64,000 nucleotides of DNA from Schistosoma haematobium (GCF_000699445.3 NC_067197.1:34703809-34767808); one strand, 5' to 3'. Shown: positions 36,102-47,437, counted from the stretch's first letter. Notes: generated from the letters alone by a model not told the origin. Program-made: numbers and translations.

Positions 36102-36514
36102 ATCAGCCCAAGCTTATGACTTGCACTTACCAGGAATTCCTCGTTCACGGGGAATAATTGCAAGCCCCGATCCCAGTCACGACGGTGATGAAACAGTTTG
36201 CCCAACCCTTTCGAGCCAGGTTCCCAGACTCGCTGGCACCGTCATTGTAGCGCACGTGTGGCCCCGGACATCTAAGGGCATCACAGACCTGTTATTGCTC
36301 AATTTCGTGCGACTTAAGTGTGCCGCTTGTCCCTCTAAGAAGTAAAAACTGGCACCGCACCCGCCGGATCACGACCACACTACTCCATAAAGAAGCAATA
36401 GAAGCCGCGCCCTAAACGAGCACAGAGGACCAGTCTACTATTTAGCAGGTTAAAGTCTCGTTCGTTATCGGAATTAACCAGACAAATCGCTCCACCAACT
36501 AAGAACGGCCATGC
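35911..36514 (-). rRNA. 18S rRNA 3' fragment (pseudogene)
   Basis: About 604 bases of the 3' third of the small-subunit rRNA on the minus strand, ending in ggaaggatcatta at 35911. Universal landmarks are present: gtacacaccgcccgtcgc, the region around cgctacaatgacgg, and gtaggtgaacctgcgg. The start at 36514 (gcatggccgttcttag) is abrupt and coincides with the repeat arm. One conserved site is changed: cgtaacaaagtttccg in place of the usual aacaaggtttccg. This and the truncation argue for a pseudogene copy. Frames on either strand here are by-products. Confidence 0.95.
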
Positions 36515-36599
36515 AAATATATTCTTCTTTTTAATGTCTCAAATTAACTCGGCGCCCAAATATTGTGAAACTATTCATTCAAATTTAGACGAAAGTTCT

Positions 36600-37146
36600 T
36601 ATTTATTATTTCCTTTGATTAAAAAAAAATATTTCAACGAATCCTAAACATCATAAAACACAATACTCATAAAATTAATCATTTGGAAGGAGTTTTATTT
36701 TAAATTCATAATTAACCATTAATACTATTTGTTATTATTATAAACTAAAACTGTTAACCCTATTTGGTTACTTTCATAAATGATAATATAAATCTTTAAT
36801 GAAATGAATAGAATGTCGAATCCGGAAATGTTTAGTCTATTGACATTTGTTATAAACAATATTGTTGTTTGTTTGTTTGTTTGTTTTGAAAACAAAAGGA
36901 ATTCTGCACTAATGAATCTAAAAATGAAACTTTTTTGTTGTTTTTGATATATTCTAGTTCTATGTTATTCAAGTGTATTAAACAATCTATTCAACTAATC
37001 TTATAAATAAAGTAACCTGAAATAGTAAGTTCTAATCACAGGATATGTATGTTCTTTTTTTCTTTTTCATCTATCTCATTTCTGTTGTAATATTATAACA
37101 AATATAGACTATGTATATATCGTAGACAATCATTGTTGTATTATTT
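36600..37146. other. AT-rich non-coding DNA
   Basis: Ordinary sequence with one GTTT tract at about 36868-36884. Confidence 0.5.
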
Positions 37147-37427
37147 GATTGAGATCATGAACTGATTGATGTTAGACCACCATTGAAAACCTGGCAGCAC
37201 TGGACGGTCGTTTCGTCCTATTGTGGGACCCTTCAGCGGTGCGCATCCAGGATCCCGCTCGTGGGATTCGAATCCAGGGCCTTCAGTCTCGCGCGCGAAC
37301 GCTTAACCTACTGGACCACTTAGCCAGCACCCAATGGTGTTAATGTCTAACCTCAACAGATCCACGAAATCGCGCGACCATCTTCCGTTGTACTGAGGTA
37401 GACACCTGTTTCTACCCGACACAGGTT
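37147..37427 (-). repeat. Family H SINE, full copy of the variant-leader subfamily
   Basis: Minus-strand copy with gattgagatc tail, gttagaccaccattga, hammerhead, B box (ggattcgaatccc in sense), A box (tggctaagtggtccag in sense), gacattaacaccattgg, and a leader carrying gtgtcgggtagaaacagg as in 375-492. The hammerhead in sense is gcaccg CTGAAGG gtccc, ggac GAAA cgaccGTC cagtgc: stem I is complete except one G-U or mismatch, while the core has CTGAAGG instead of CTGANGA. Confidence 0.85.
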
Positions 37428-37628
37428 GTGTTATTTACCTTATAAAATATCATCACAGTACTACAATTTGACAATCTAAATATTAAAGTACTAGTTTGAT
37501 TCATCAACTTTACTTCAATTTTTTCATTGTAATTCATGAAATAGTCTTAAACATTAGTTAATCAATGGCTTTGTAAATGATACTCCTACATTTGGGTTGA
37601 ATTATAATTTAGATTTGAGTTGTAATGA

Positions 37629-38095
37629 GACTCATGATCTTAACCATTGAAATTCCTACAATCTCCACAAAAACCCATCTGATATTAATCAACATATGCT
37701 CACTAGTGACTGGCTTCACGAGATATATTCTGGAGTTCTAGTGAGAAGCAGTGACTAGTGGAGTTCAACCAGGTCTGTTGTGAGGTAGTAACTCACTGAA
37801 GACAATGGTGAATGCGTCGCTCAATTTGGTGAATTAGTTGAAGTTAGACATTAACACCGTTGAATGCCGGCTCAGTGGTCTAGTGGTTAAGTGCTCGGGC
37901 GCAAAACCAGTAGGTCCTGGGTTCGAATCTCGCAGGGAGTGAGGTCATGGATGCGAACTGCTGAGGAGTCCCGCAATAGGACGAAACGGCCGTCCGGTGT
38001 TTCCAGGTTTTCGATTGTGGTCTAGCTTTAAATGACTCATGATCTTAACCATTGAAATTACTACAATCTCCACAAAAACCCATCTGATATTAATG
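37629..38095 (+). repeat. Family H SINE, over-length copy, 405-base period
   Basis: Begins with the tail (gactcatgatcttaacc, then aatctccacaaaaaccc, atctgatattaat), passes the leader (gagaagcagtgactagtgg), A box (ggctcagtggtctagtgg), B box (gggttcgaatctc) and hammerhead, and ends by repeating the same tail at 38034-38095. The two tails differ at only a few positions. Hammerhead at about 37949-38004: CTGAGGA, gtcc/ggac, GAAA, ACGGCCGT, GTC, with stem I aactg/cggtg slightly weakened. Confidence 0.85.
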
Positions 38096-39360
38096 AGATA
38101 AAAACCAAGATTTAGGTGAATTCACTCAATGACCTCCTATCATATTCTAATTTTGACTCCTGAACAGCATAGAAAGCATAAATCTTATGGCTCAGAGAAG
38201 ACTGGGTCCTTTGTACAAAGAATACATATATATCAACAGACTTTGATGGATGTGATTCATAATATTAACAACGAAAGTTTACAAATCGTAAAAATGTTAT
38301 CTACGCTGTACTTCAAAGTTTTAGTCGGTACGTGAAATCCAATAATGCTTAAATTATAATTAATTTATAATCAAACGTATTTTCGCCACATTTTATGTTG
38401 TTCATATGATAGAGGTTGAGATTTATCATGACCCATTTCATAAATTATTGTTGTATTTTATTGATATGAAATCCATAGGTTCCATGAAGTGATTTTTGCA
38501 TTCATTCATGATAGACATATACAGTCATAAGGTGTTTACTCATAACATATTCAACTTAATCAACCCGATTAACAATAAACACTGAACAACATTAGGTAAC
38601 TATTCGTAAATCTATAACATCATTATACCAACATAATAGTCATCAGTTTTTAATGTTGATTTATGAGTGATTAGATGAAAGACCTAAGTTCCTATTGTTG
38701 GACTAACATCGTAGATATTGATTTATTCGTCTTCATGACAAATCCCTTACTATTATATCATATAAATTCTAACGTAAAATTAAATGGAGAGTTATTTTCA
38801 CTAATAATAAGATAACTAACTGTATTTACCATAAATATACCTTCTTTTTATTTTAACTATCAATTTATAAACTAATATCATAAATATTCCAATTAACCAT
38901 AGAAATACTCAGATTTTCTCTTTCAGTTTTGTCAGGAATTAGAAAGTATCCAGTATTATATGAACTTTCTAGCCAAAATTTTACACACTCTAAAGTTGTT
39001 GTCGTTAGATTTACTACTGTATTCAAAGTATCATTAAATGATTAATGGTTAAGATATTAAAAATTATCAAAACTGTTTAGACTACAGCTCTTGATGACTG
39101 AATAAAAATATATACGGATGAAATTATTATTTACTTTGTTTATTCCTTTATCTCGCCGTCTAGAACAGTAAACATTTTGAATAGGTCATTTCAACCTTTT
39201 AAAAATTCCAATGAATATTAAATAGATATACAAAAAAGGAAGTATATTCTTCCGAACAAATCTCCATCGAATTCCACAGTTAAAATGAATTATCTAAAAG
39301 ATTATTCAAACTGACTTTTTGACTAGTTATAATGTTATTCTACTATAAATTCCTAAAAAC
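38096..39360. other. AT-rich non-coding DNA
   Basis: No gene recognised; the 68-codon frame at 38129-38335 has no motif. Confidence 0.5.
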
Positions 39361-39611
39361 TTCGCCTGTAGCTCTTCTAGGACTGCTGCCGGTCACAAGC
39401 CTGAGTAAGAAGGAGGGTTGAGCGTGGGGTTGGTAACCCCATCCCATAGAAAACAATGCTGCCAAGAAAACGCAAACCAGGATAAACAATTTAAATTATT
39501 TAAACTCTGCCCTTCGAATTCAAGGAAAGGATTGTGCAGGACAGAATTATTGGATAGAGAATTCTGGTGAGTGGTCTATTCTCCTCATTGATGGGTAACA
39601 GGTATAAGTAA
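39361..39611 (+). repeat. Dispersed GC-richer repeat (LINE-associated?), copy 1
   Basis: Contains agctcttctagg, ggtcacaagcctgag, ggagggttgagcg, tggggttggtaacccc, atcccatagaaaac and, at its 3' side, gggtaacaggtataag. The core recurs at 43150-43286. I suspect the 5' region of an RTE-type LINE, but no protein is encoded here. Confidence 0.5.
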
Positions 39612-39744
39612 GTGAGTAAGACAAATTCCTAATACTATCCACCGTATTTTTAAAAAAGATACATTTTACTCAGACTTGACTATTACTCTGAATCATTCAT
39701 TTGAATCTTGAATCAGTTGAGAATTTATTATAGAAAGAATATGC

Positions 39745-39745
<1 letters not shown>

Positions 39746-39783
<38 letters not shown>
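39746..39783. repeat. (AAT)n microsatellite abutting a SINE
   Basis: About 12 units; it runs directly into the 5' end of the family H copy at 39781. Confidence 0.9.
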
Positions 39784-39784
<1 letters not shown>

Positions 39785-40226
39785 TACTATAATATCCACA
39801 ACATTCCCTTCTGATATTAATCAACATATACTCATCAGTGACTACGTTCAAGAGGTATTTCTTCGAGTTCTAGTAAGAAGCAGTGACTAGTGGAGTTCAA
39901 TCAGGTCTGTTGTGAGATAATAACTGACTGAAAACAATGGTGAATGTGTCGTTCAATTTGGTGAATTAGTTGAAGTTATATATTAATACCGTTGGATGCC
40001 GACTAGCTCAGTGGTGTAGAGGTTAATCATTTGCATGCGAGACCGATAGGTCCTGGTTTCTAATCTTGTGAAACGGGATGGTGGATGCGCACTTCTGAGG
40101 AATCTCACACTAGGATGAAACGGCTATGCAGTATTTTCAGGTTTTCGATTGTGGTCTAGCTTCAATTGACTCATCAACTCAACTATTGAAATCACTATAA
40201 TATCCACAAAACCCCTTCCTGATAAT
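39781..40226 (+). repeat. Family H SINE, over-length copy, 408-base period
   Basis: Starts with actataatatccacaa (tail) and ends with the same string at about 40194, with the whole leader, A box (agctcagtggtgtagagg), B box-like region and hammerhead between. The hammerhead is decayed (ggatGAAA, GTC lost to atgcag). Confidence 0.8.
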
Positions 40227-40623
40227 AAGAAAATGTCTTTTTTGCTTTTCCAGAAATTCAGTAGACTAAATTAGATGAATGAAATTAATAGTCTTTTTAA
40301 ATAAATAAAAAAATGACTTACGTATAAATAATAAATTGAGTAATTCGCCCATAGTTATTGCCAAATGTTATATCAATTGAATTGAACTGCTAATATATAG
40401 ATTCAATGTATCCCATAGAAATGAATAAGGCAATTTTATATTTAAAATGTTTATAGACTTTGAAACATCATGTGTTATAACAATGGACTGTTTTTGTTTG
40501 TTTGTTTTTTGTAAGTAACAAAGAACGCTTTCAAATAAATGATGTAATCTGACCAGAATTATTGCTTTTTTTCTTTTTAATGATTGTATTAAATCTGAAC
40601 TAAATATGTGGGAAGGTAAAGTA

Positions 40624-40978
40624 AACAACACCAAGTGAATTTAAACTTCACCCCATTGCATAAGCTAGTGACTATCAGAACACAGTAGCTAAGTGGATAA
40701 CGTGATAGGGTTTGAAACGAACGGTACTGGATTCGAGTCCCAGAGTGAACATCAACTCTAGGATGCAGGTAAATCCGACTGACGAATCCGGATATAGGAC
40801 GAAACTCGTGTCCTGAACTCTACTGCTAGCTACTATCCATCTTTACTTATAAATATTGTGACTTAATGTAATATCGAGGCTATCCTCAGACGATACACAT
40901 ATGACAATAAGAGATTAATCAATCACAATCCTAAACATCAATGGAAAGATTTAAATAACCAATATAAAAATGAAGTGT
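40624..40978 (+). repeat. SM-alpha-type SINE
   Basis: Plus-strand copy with an A box in gtagctaagtggataacg, a B box (tggattcgagtcccag), hammerhead (CTGACGA, ggac, GAAA, gtgtcctg), the ctactatccatctttac block and the gacttaatgtaatatcgagg region. Stem I is weakened (atccga with ctgaac). Confidence 0.85.
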
Positions 40979-41467
40979 ACTGTTATGCTTTAATAATCTT
41001 CAACGTATATCTATAAATGCATTAACCGAATGTGAACACAAAAAAAATTGACTGACAAACTATATTCACTTTTCATCTGAGAAAAAAACTCCCTTCACAT
41101 TTCATACAGAACATGTATTTGAGGTTCTTAAACAAAAGATATGCATTCTTGAATTGTTTATCACTTTTTTTCATTATAACTTAAATGATGAATGAATTAT
41201 TTCATTATATTAATGTTGTCATGTTTATTTTCTATGAAAAGTTGGATATTCTTTATGCTTATAATGTTTATGATTTGTCTAGACAGATTGGATCCAGACA
41301 GAAAAAGTAATCACAGATCTCTATTGAAAACTTGTCTATCATCCTAACTAGGTGAGAGTAAATAAAAATGATGAATTTAATCTAATTCATTGTTGAAAAT
41401 TACTTATCATAATTAATTACTTTATGTTTAAATTTACAAATGAGGATGTTTACCGGGTTGTTTGCAG
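40979..41467. other. AT-rich non-coding DNA
   Basis: No gene recognised. Confidence 0.5.
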
Positions 41468-41733
41468 GAGGGCGGGATCGTAGACGCACACTGCTGAGGA
41501 GTCCCAAACTTCCAGGTTTGCCATGGTGGTTTAGATTCAATCGACTCATGATTTCAACTACTGAAATTACTAAAATCTCCACAAAACCCCTTCTGATAAT
41601 AATCATCTGCTCACTAGTGACTGAATTCAATAGGCATTTCCTGGAGTTCTAGTGAGAAGCCGTGGCCAATGGACTTCAACCAGGTCTGTTGTGAGATATT
41701 AGCTCACTGAAGACAATGGTGGACGGTGGCGCA
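41468..41733 (+). repeat. Family H SINE with hammerhead deletion, running into a second leader
   Basis: Begins after the B box (ggcgggatcgtag). The hammerhead is cut by a deletion of about 26 bases: CTGAGGAGTCCC jumps to acttccagg, removing GAAA, stem III and the cleavage site. It then continues through the tail (aatctccacaaaacccc) into the leader of a following unit (gagaagccgtggccaatgg, gtctgttgtgag), stopping at a TA tract. Confidence 0.8.
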
Positions 41734-42339
41734 ATATATATATATATATATATTATATCAAAATTTAAGTGTTTGGTAGTCACTATTGACAAAATGGCCA
41801 GAAGCTTTAAAATGTTGGTTAACATCATTCATTCAAATGATTTCAAATCCTCATAAAGAGTATAGTAGCACAAAGGATGATTACATTTAGTCTTTTATAA
41901 GTGATATACTTCTAAGATGATGACTCAGAAAGATAATCGAGTATATTTGTACATGTAAACAAACAAAGAAATATTCTTTCAAATTTGATAGCGATTTATC
42001 ACTATTTCAGATATTTTTCTATAATTGTGATATTCTTAGACAAACAATTCCGCTAACACTTATAGTCAAATATTACCGTGTAGATTATTGTCAATATTCA
42101 CGTTAGAACAAAAATAACCTGATTCAGTAGACTGGAATAGATGACCTGATATAGATATCAAATGTAATTTACCTAAGTGTCAATACAATAATGTCGAATG
42201 ATAAGAAATGTAAAAGCATTTATCCGATGATATCTAAACAATTTTAAAAAATACCCTTAGGATTAATTCATTAAATAAGTATTATTAGAATAAGACATAA
42301 TATTGTTGTGCAACAAATACATTATGCCATCAAATTTGT

Positions 42340-42480
42340 TATGACTGGTCGTCAATTGTTGCGTCGGAATTGCTTATTACCTATGCTTGTTAAATGAGGA
42401 ACAATTGCGATCGCCACGACGCGAAGTTAGAGTACCAAAACTGATACAAGATTTATTAAACCACAAAACACAACAATCCT
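42340..42480. repeat. Unassigned block
   Basis: GC content rises locally (gcgatcgccacgacgcg). No second copy in the window and no motif; could be part of an LTR. Confidence 0.3.
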
Positions 42481-42663
42481 AGTTAAAAATACACTCATCT
42501 ATATATTGATTGTAAACCTATTTGATCACTAATTAGAATGAGATCATATATATGAAAAATACACAGAGTTAGAATAAATTACATGTTGCATGTCATGCTG
42601 TGTATAGTTCATGTTAAATTAATACAAGGATATTATATATTGAATAATCATCACCATTACACA

Positions 42664-42958
42664 AACAGGTGGCTATCAGGTCTCAGTAGCTAAGTGGATA
42701 ACGTGATAGCGTTTGAAGCGAACGGTACTGGGTTTGAGTTCCAGAGTGAACATCTACTCTGGAACGCAGGGACATTCAGCTGACGAGTTCCAAATAGGAA
42801 GAAACTCGTGTTCTGGATTCTACTGCTAGCCACTATCCATCTTTGTGACTTAAGGCAATATCGAAACAGTCTGCACAGGTTGCACGTATGCCAACAAGAG
42901 ACTGATCAATTGCAGTTATAAGTAAGAATGGGAAGATACATGTAAAACGACACTGTTT
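42664..42958 (+). repeat. SM-alpha-type SINE with hammerhead
   Basis: A box in gtagctaagtggataacg, B box (gggtttgagttccag), hammerhead from CTGACGA at 42780-42786 with stem II gttcc/ggaag, GAAA and ttctggat. It continues to ccactatccatctttg and gacttaaggcaatatcg. This is the best-kept SM-alpha copy here. Confidence 0.9.
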
Positions 42959-43149
42959 CAAAGTAAATCAACGTTATACCAAATAAAATATCACACTGAA
43001 AACCAAAACCAAATACTACACTAGGTAATTATCATATTGAATGAAAAATGGAACTAATATTGTATAAGAAGTCACAATCAATAAAAAAGAGTGTAATTTT
43101 GCCACTTTCATCTTATCATAATAAAATTTACTTTACATATTGAAACTTT

Positions 43150-43286
43150 CAACTCCTCCTGGAGTCCTTCTGGGGGCTATTGTCGGTCCCAAGCCCGGAT
43201 AAAGGAGGAGGGTTGAGCATGGGGTTGGCAACCCCATCCCGTAGAAAACTAATCTCGCTAAAAAAAACGCTAACCAGAAAATTATT
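43150..43286 (+). repeat. Dispersed GC-richer repeat, copy 2
   Basis: Shares ggagggttgagc, tggggttggcaacccc and atcccgtagaaaac with 39361-39480 in the same strand and order. The run of A near its 3' end and aacgctaaccag are also shared. No coding content. Confidence 0.55.
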
Positions 43287-44757
43287 AAAACTTTCAAGAT
43301 ACTAACGTTTCACATTTACATCTTGTACAAATTGGAACAACAAAAATTTTCAATCTCTATTCAAAGTAATATTCACTCAAACCAGAATTAATAATCATTT
43401 TTCTCTACAAATATTTTTTCTTCTTATTTATCAGCTATGTAATTTGATGTATAGAATTTCCACTTATAATAATAGAGAAAAACAAAACAAACAAAATAGT
43501 TTAACAGACAGTTCATTTAAAAATCAACCACCACCATTATCACCCCCCCCAAAAAAAAAACTACCACTGCCAAATGTTCAATTTCACTTTTTTTCCTCTT
43601 TGTTTTCCATCTCTTTTTTTTCTTCTTTTTACATATGTTTGCCTATTCTACTATTTAATAACAGTGATATTTATTTTATTAAGTGTTAAATATTCATATT
43701 TTATATTCCCTTGAGGCAGTTGTAAACAAGTTCTTTTCTCACCATCAAATAACTATTCTTCATTTATATCTAAATGAAGAATAGTTATTTGACATCTTTT
43801 TTTTATTAAATAGTAATATAAATATTAACTACTTAATTTAATCATAAACTAACATACAGATAATTTTTATATGCCTATCATAAACAGTATAGAGCGGTAG
43901 ATACATTACTTTTTGTAGTAATAATACTAATAATAGTATTAGTAATAATAATAATAATTGTAATAGTAACCATAACAAAAATAATTACAGTGGTAAGAAA
44001 ATTGATTGAATCAATTCTTTGGGAAAAATCAGTTTATACCTTCATTTTAATCTATGAATATATAGTTTATTTCTATATTTATATTACTTAAAATCATCAT
44101 TCATTCACTCATTCATTCATACTAATATGCAATTTACTTTACAGTTTTAAATGTTCCCTTTTTAATTCAAGCCGATTTGATTGACTTTTCATTAAATTTA
44201 TGGGAATTAGGTGAATTGTACAGTTTAATATTTAAGTAGTTAGTACACTAGTTAGTTTGTTTGTTTATTCACTACCTCTGTTTGTTTTCCTTTTTTCTTC
44301 TTTTATATCCACTCAAAATAGTAATTGTGTTGTGTATATGACTCACTGTTTTGTTTTTTTAACTTTATATAGAAAAACGAATTTGTACTAAATTTGGACT
44401 TTTCAATAATAATAAAGTAAGTTATACTATTCAATTTCTTACAGTAATGATATTGAAACTACCTATTTTGTTGGTTAAACTGTAATATTTATCAATTGAA
44501 TGTAGATATATGAGTTAACAACAATCTTGTCGTTGAAGTGAAATTAGTTAGATTTTAATAAAAGACCATGTTAGGAGTAGACAATATACGGTAGTTTTGA
44601 AATATGTTAAATCATTGTTATATATAGTCCCTACAAATTCAATCAATCTATTCTATGTGTTATATCCGAGCGAAGATTAAATCACGAGTAACTTCTGAGA
44701 CATATTAATTGACTAATATTATCTATACATTCTTATGATATAACTATTCAATAATTA
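43287..44757. other. AT-rich non-coding DNA with a perfect hairpin
   Basis: Contains the 22-bp hairpin at 43745-43792, C/A homopolymers near 43545, AAT clusters at 43915-43970 and an ATTC tract near 44100-44130. No gene recognised. Confidence 0.5.
43745..43792. repeat. Perfect 22-bp hairpin with 4-base loop
   Basis: 43745-43766 (tcaaataactattcttc and on) is the exact reverse complement of 43771-43792, with loop tatc. The arms are unlike other repeats in the window. Confidence 0.9.
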
Positions 44758-44764
44758 GACTATG

Positions 44765-45170
44765 TATATTTATATTCCTCGTATTATAAGCTTTATTTTG
44801 ACCTATAATTTATTATTGTACGGTTTACGGTTCTTAAGCTATGTTCAGTTTATTGACTACTGCCTCGCACGTTCACAGCCACATTTGGCCAAATATTGTA
44901 CAAATGTTATTTTCTATTTTATGGTACGTTGTGGTCTGTCTAGTCGATATATAAACCGAGTATGTTTGAAATAAACGACTCATATTGCAGAAGCTGGTAT
45001 TGTGTTCTGGACTCAAGTGGACGGGCTAGGCGGACATGAGACCAATAAGGACGCTAGACTGCTCATACCGGTCGAACGTCATTGGTTTGGCACAGTGCTA
45101 AGATTGTATAAGTCGTATTTTGATTGGTGGATAAATCACGTGATAAAAAGCCGGACATAAAGTCATAACA
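44765..45170 (+). mobile_element. Probable solo LTR of a Ty3/gypsy-type element
   Basis: The 3' half (from about 44870) is GC-richer than its flanks and carries tatataaaccgag (TATA-like), then gaaataaacgactc (poly-A signal), followed by a compact region ending ataaca at 45170. These are the usual parts of an LTR. The five bases ctatg occur both at 44760-44764 and 45171-45175, consistent with a target-site duplication. The 5' end does not begin with TG in this placement, so the exact left edge is uncertain. No gag or pol follows. Confidence 0.5.
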
Positions 45171-45175
45171 CTATG

Positions 45176-45660
45176 CATCGCAATCCTTTACGTTGGGATG
45201 TTGCCGATTTATGATACTTAATCCATTAATTTTTTTTCTATTTTTCCATTAAGATGTTGATAATGTAATAGAAATTATAATATTTTAATCTTACTACTTA
45301 AATCCATACTTTTGCTCGATAAAATTCTGTCAAGGATTTGACATCCTTCCTACAAATGACAAATCTTCAAATGTTTACTTTTATTCTTCTTTCTTTGAAT
45401 CTTAATACCATATCTATTTTTGTATGTCATTTCTAAAGATATTAATAAGTTTCATGTACATATATGTACATGTACAGTGACTTTTAGCTCTTCTTATAAC
45501 AGTAATGAATCGAATATACTATTTAAAACAAACGACTGACCTTCTTCATATTGCATGTTTTATTACAAAATGGTCGTTTGTTTCTCTGTAAATTGCTATA
45601 AGTATTAATCGTATTTAAACAATAAATCTCATAAACTGTTGGATAAATATCTATGTCAGG
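45176..45660. other. AT-rich non-coding DNA
   Basis: No gene recognised. Confidence 0.5.
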
Positions 45661-45973
45661 AGGGAATTTTGTGGATATTATAGTAATTTCAATGATTGTG
45701 ATCATGAATACATTAAAGCTAGAACACCATGGAAAATGTGGAAGCGCTGGGCAGCCATTTCGTCCCATTGTGGGACTCCCCAACAGTGTATATCCACAAT
45801 CCTGCCTCGTGATATTCGAACCTGGGACCTATCGGTCTCATGCACGAACGCTTAATTCCTAGACCACCAAGCCTGAGGAGTTCCACAATAGGATGAAACG
45901 GCCGTCTAGTGCTTCCAGGTTTTCCATAGTGTTCTAACTTCAATTGACTTATGATCTCAACTATTGAAATACC
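45661..45973. repeat. Family H SINE, head-to-head inverted pair
   Basis: Left arm on the minus strand (45661 to about 45872) has tail, a hammerhead remnant, B box (ggttcgaat in sense) and A box. Right arm on the plus strand (about 45872-45973) starts inside the hammerhead core at CTGAGGA and runs ggatGAAA, ACGGCCGT, GTC, tagtgcttccagg to the tail. The outer tails are inverted repeats. Confidence 0.8.
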
Positions 45974-47090
45974 CGTATATTTAATCAAACGATGAATGGT
46001 AACGTCGTCAATGAGCATTGTTATTAATTTTTCCCTGATAAATGTCTAAATTAAATTTTATCTATTTCACTTCATTCAATAAGTATATGTATAGATGACA
46101 TATATTTACTTTTCTTCATTGATTATTATCCACTCATATAACAAGGTATAAGTGGGACAGGTAGATCATAAGCACCGAACAATAAAAAAACAGATGGAAA
46201 AAGTTGCTACTGGAATAAATGGTGATAATGAGTACCGTCAGATGCCAATCTAATAGTTTAATTATTACGAACTTGCCATTTGATTTATTGATCCAGATTC
46301 TCTTGATGTATTCCATAATAAATTGAAACAAGTGTCTAGTGCCGATGGTATTTTGAATGAGGTCAGTCTGTAACGAAAATCTTCTACGAATTAAAGTACT
46401 TTCATCAAAACAATAGTAGTAATAATTAATAGCCATAATAACAATATACAGCAAAAATGATTATCCGTTTTTATTTGCCCCTTAGGATTCACTGACTTCA
46501 GGAAGCAAAATTTTCATCCATTCATCTTTTAAACCATTTAGAATAGAATTATTTGTCGGATTCCTAATATAAATTCTGTACAAGTATGAAAATTAACCAT
46601 GAAAGAAAGTTTTAATTTTAACTGAATACCTAAAATTGGGTAACAGGCTAGAAGATACTTAGTTTTAGCCTTAAAAGTCAACTTGTAAAGTCTTTGATTA
46701 TGATAATGAATGACGCTGATTCTAATTACTCCAAAATCATCATTTTCTTTAAAGTCATAAATAACTCTTAAGGATGAGTTGGAAATACCACAAAACCCGT
46801 ATCGAGGTTCACTCAGTGACCATCTCCAAGCACTTAATACTGTTAAGTAAATAAGCCCAACAGATTCAGAGGTTATACATATTTAGACAACATGATATAT
46901 ATACTGAACTCATACATTTAATTAGTTAACATGAAACTGGGTACAATGATGAAACAAATTACTGTTCTCTTTCCTTCACTACTTAGTTCCATCCAACATT
47001 TTAAAATTTTGTTAGACAGTTTCATACGAGAGAATAAAAAATAAGTAAAATCATCATGAACATAATTCTTTGATACTATTACGAATATTA
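45974..47090. other. AT-rich non-coding DNA
   Basis: No gene recognised; the 106-codon minus frame at 46134-46454 lacks any motif or supporting splice signal. Confidence 0.5.
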
Positions 47091-47437
47091 TCAGAATGGG
47101 GATTTGTGGAGACTGTGGTAATTTAATAGTTGAATTCATGAATACAGTTCAACCGTGTCTGTTGTGAGACAGTTACACATTGACGACAATGGTGATCGGT
47201 CTCACAATATCGTGAATTTGTTGAAGTTAGACATTAACACCGTTAGATGCCGGCTCAGTGATCTAGAGGTTAAACGTTTGGGAGCAAGACTGAAGATCTC
47301 GAGTTCGAGCACCTCTGGTTTGGGATCGTGGATGTGCACTATTGAGAAGTCTCATACTAGGACGAAACGGTCATCCAGTGTTTTCAGGTTTTAAATGGTG
47401 GTCTAGTGTAGATTGACTCATGAATTCAACTATGAAA
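47091..47437. repeat. Family H SINE, inverted tail plus full plus-strand copy
   Basis: A 50-base minus-strand tail (tttgtggagac, tagttgaattcatgaata) is followed directly by a plus-strand copy: leader (gtctgttgtgagac), gacattaacaccgttag, A box (ggctcagtgatctagagg), a weak B box, hammerhead (CTGAGAA in place of CTGAGGA region, ggacGAAAcgg, cagtg) and tail. Confidence 0.8.

Larger units (their letters stand above)
35735..36543. repeat. 29-bp perfect inverted arms flanking an rRNA insert
   Basis: 35735-35763 and 36515-36543 are exact reverse complements (arm starts ttgagacattaaaaag on the left). Inside the left arm, 35764-35828 is the gcgaaacgttgg-type block that also lies beside the hairpin at 10066-10203. 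After the right arm comes aactcggcgcccaaat, also shared with 10 kb (minus strand). The 18S+ITS1 piece fills the space between the arms. Confidence 0.8.

Noticed and set aside
36121..36345. Frames on both strands at 35984-36345
   Set aside because: They lie within the 18S rRNA fragment; GC-rich rRNA gives long accidental frames.
46134..46454. 106-codon minus-strand frame
   Set aside because: Rich in Tyr, Ile and Phe as expected from translated AT-rich DNA; no domain and no initiation context.
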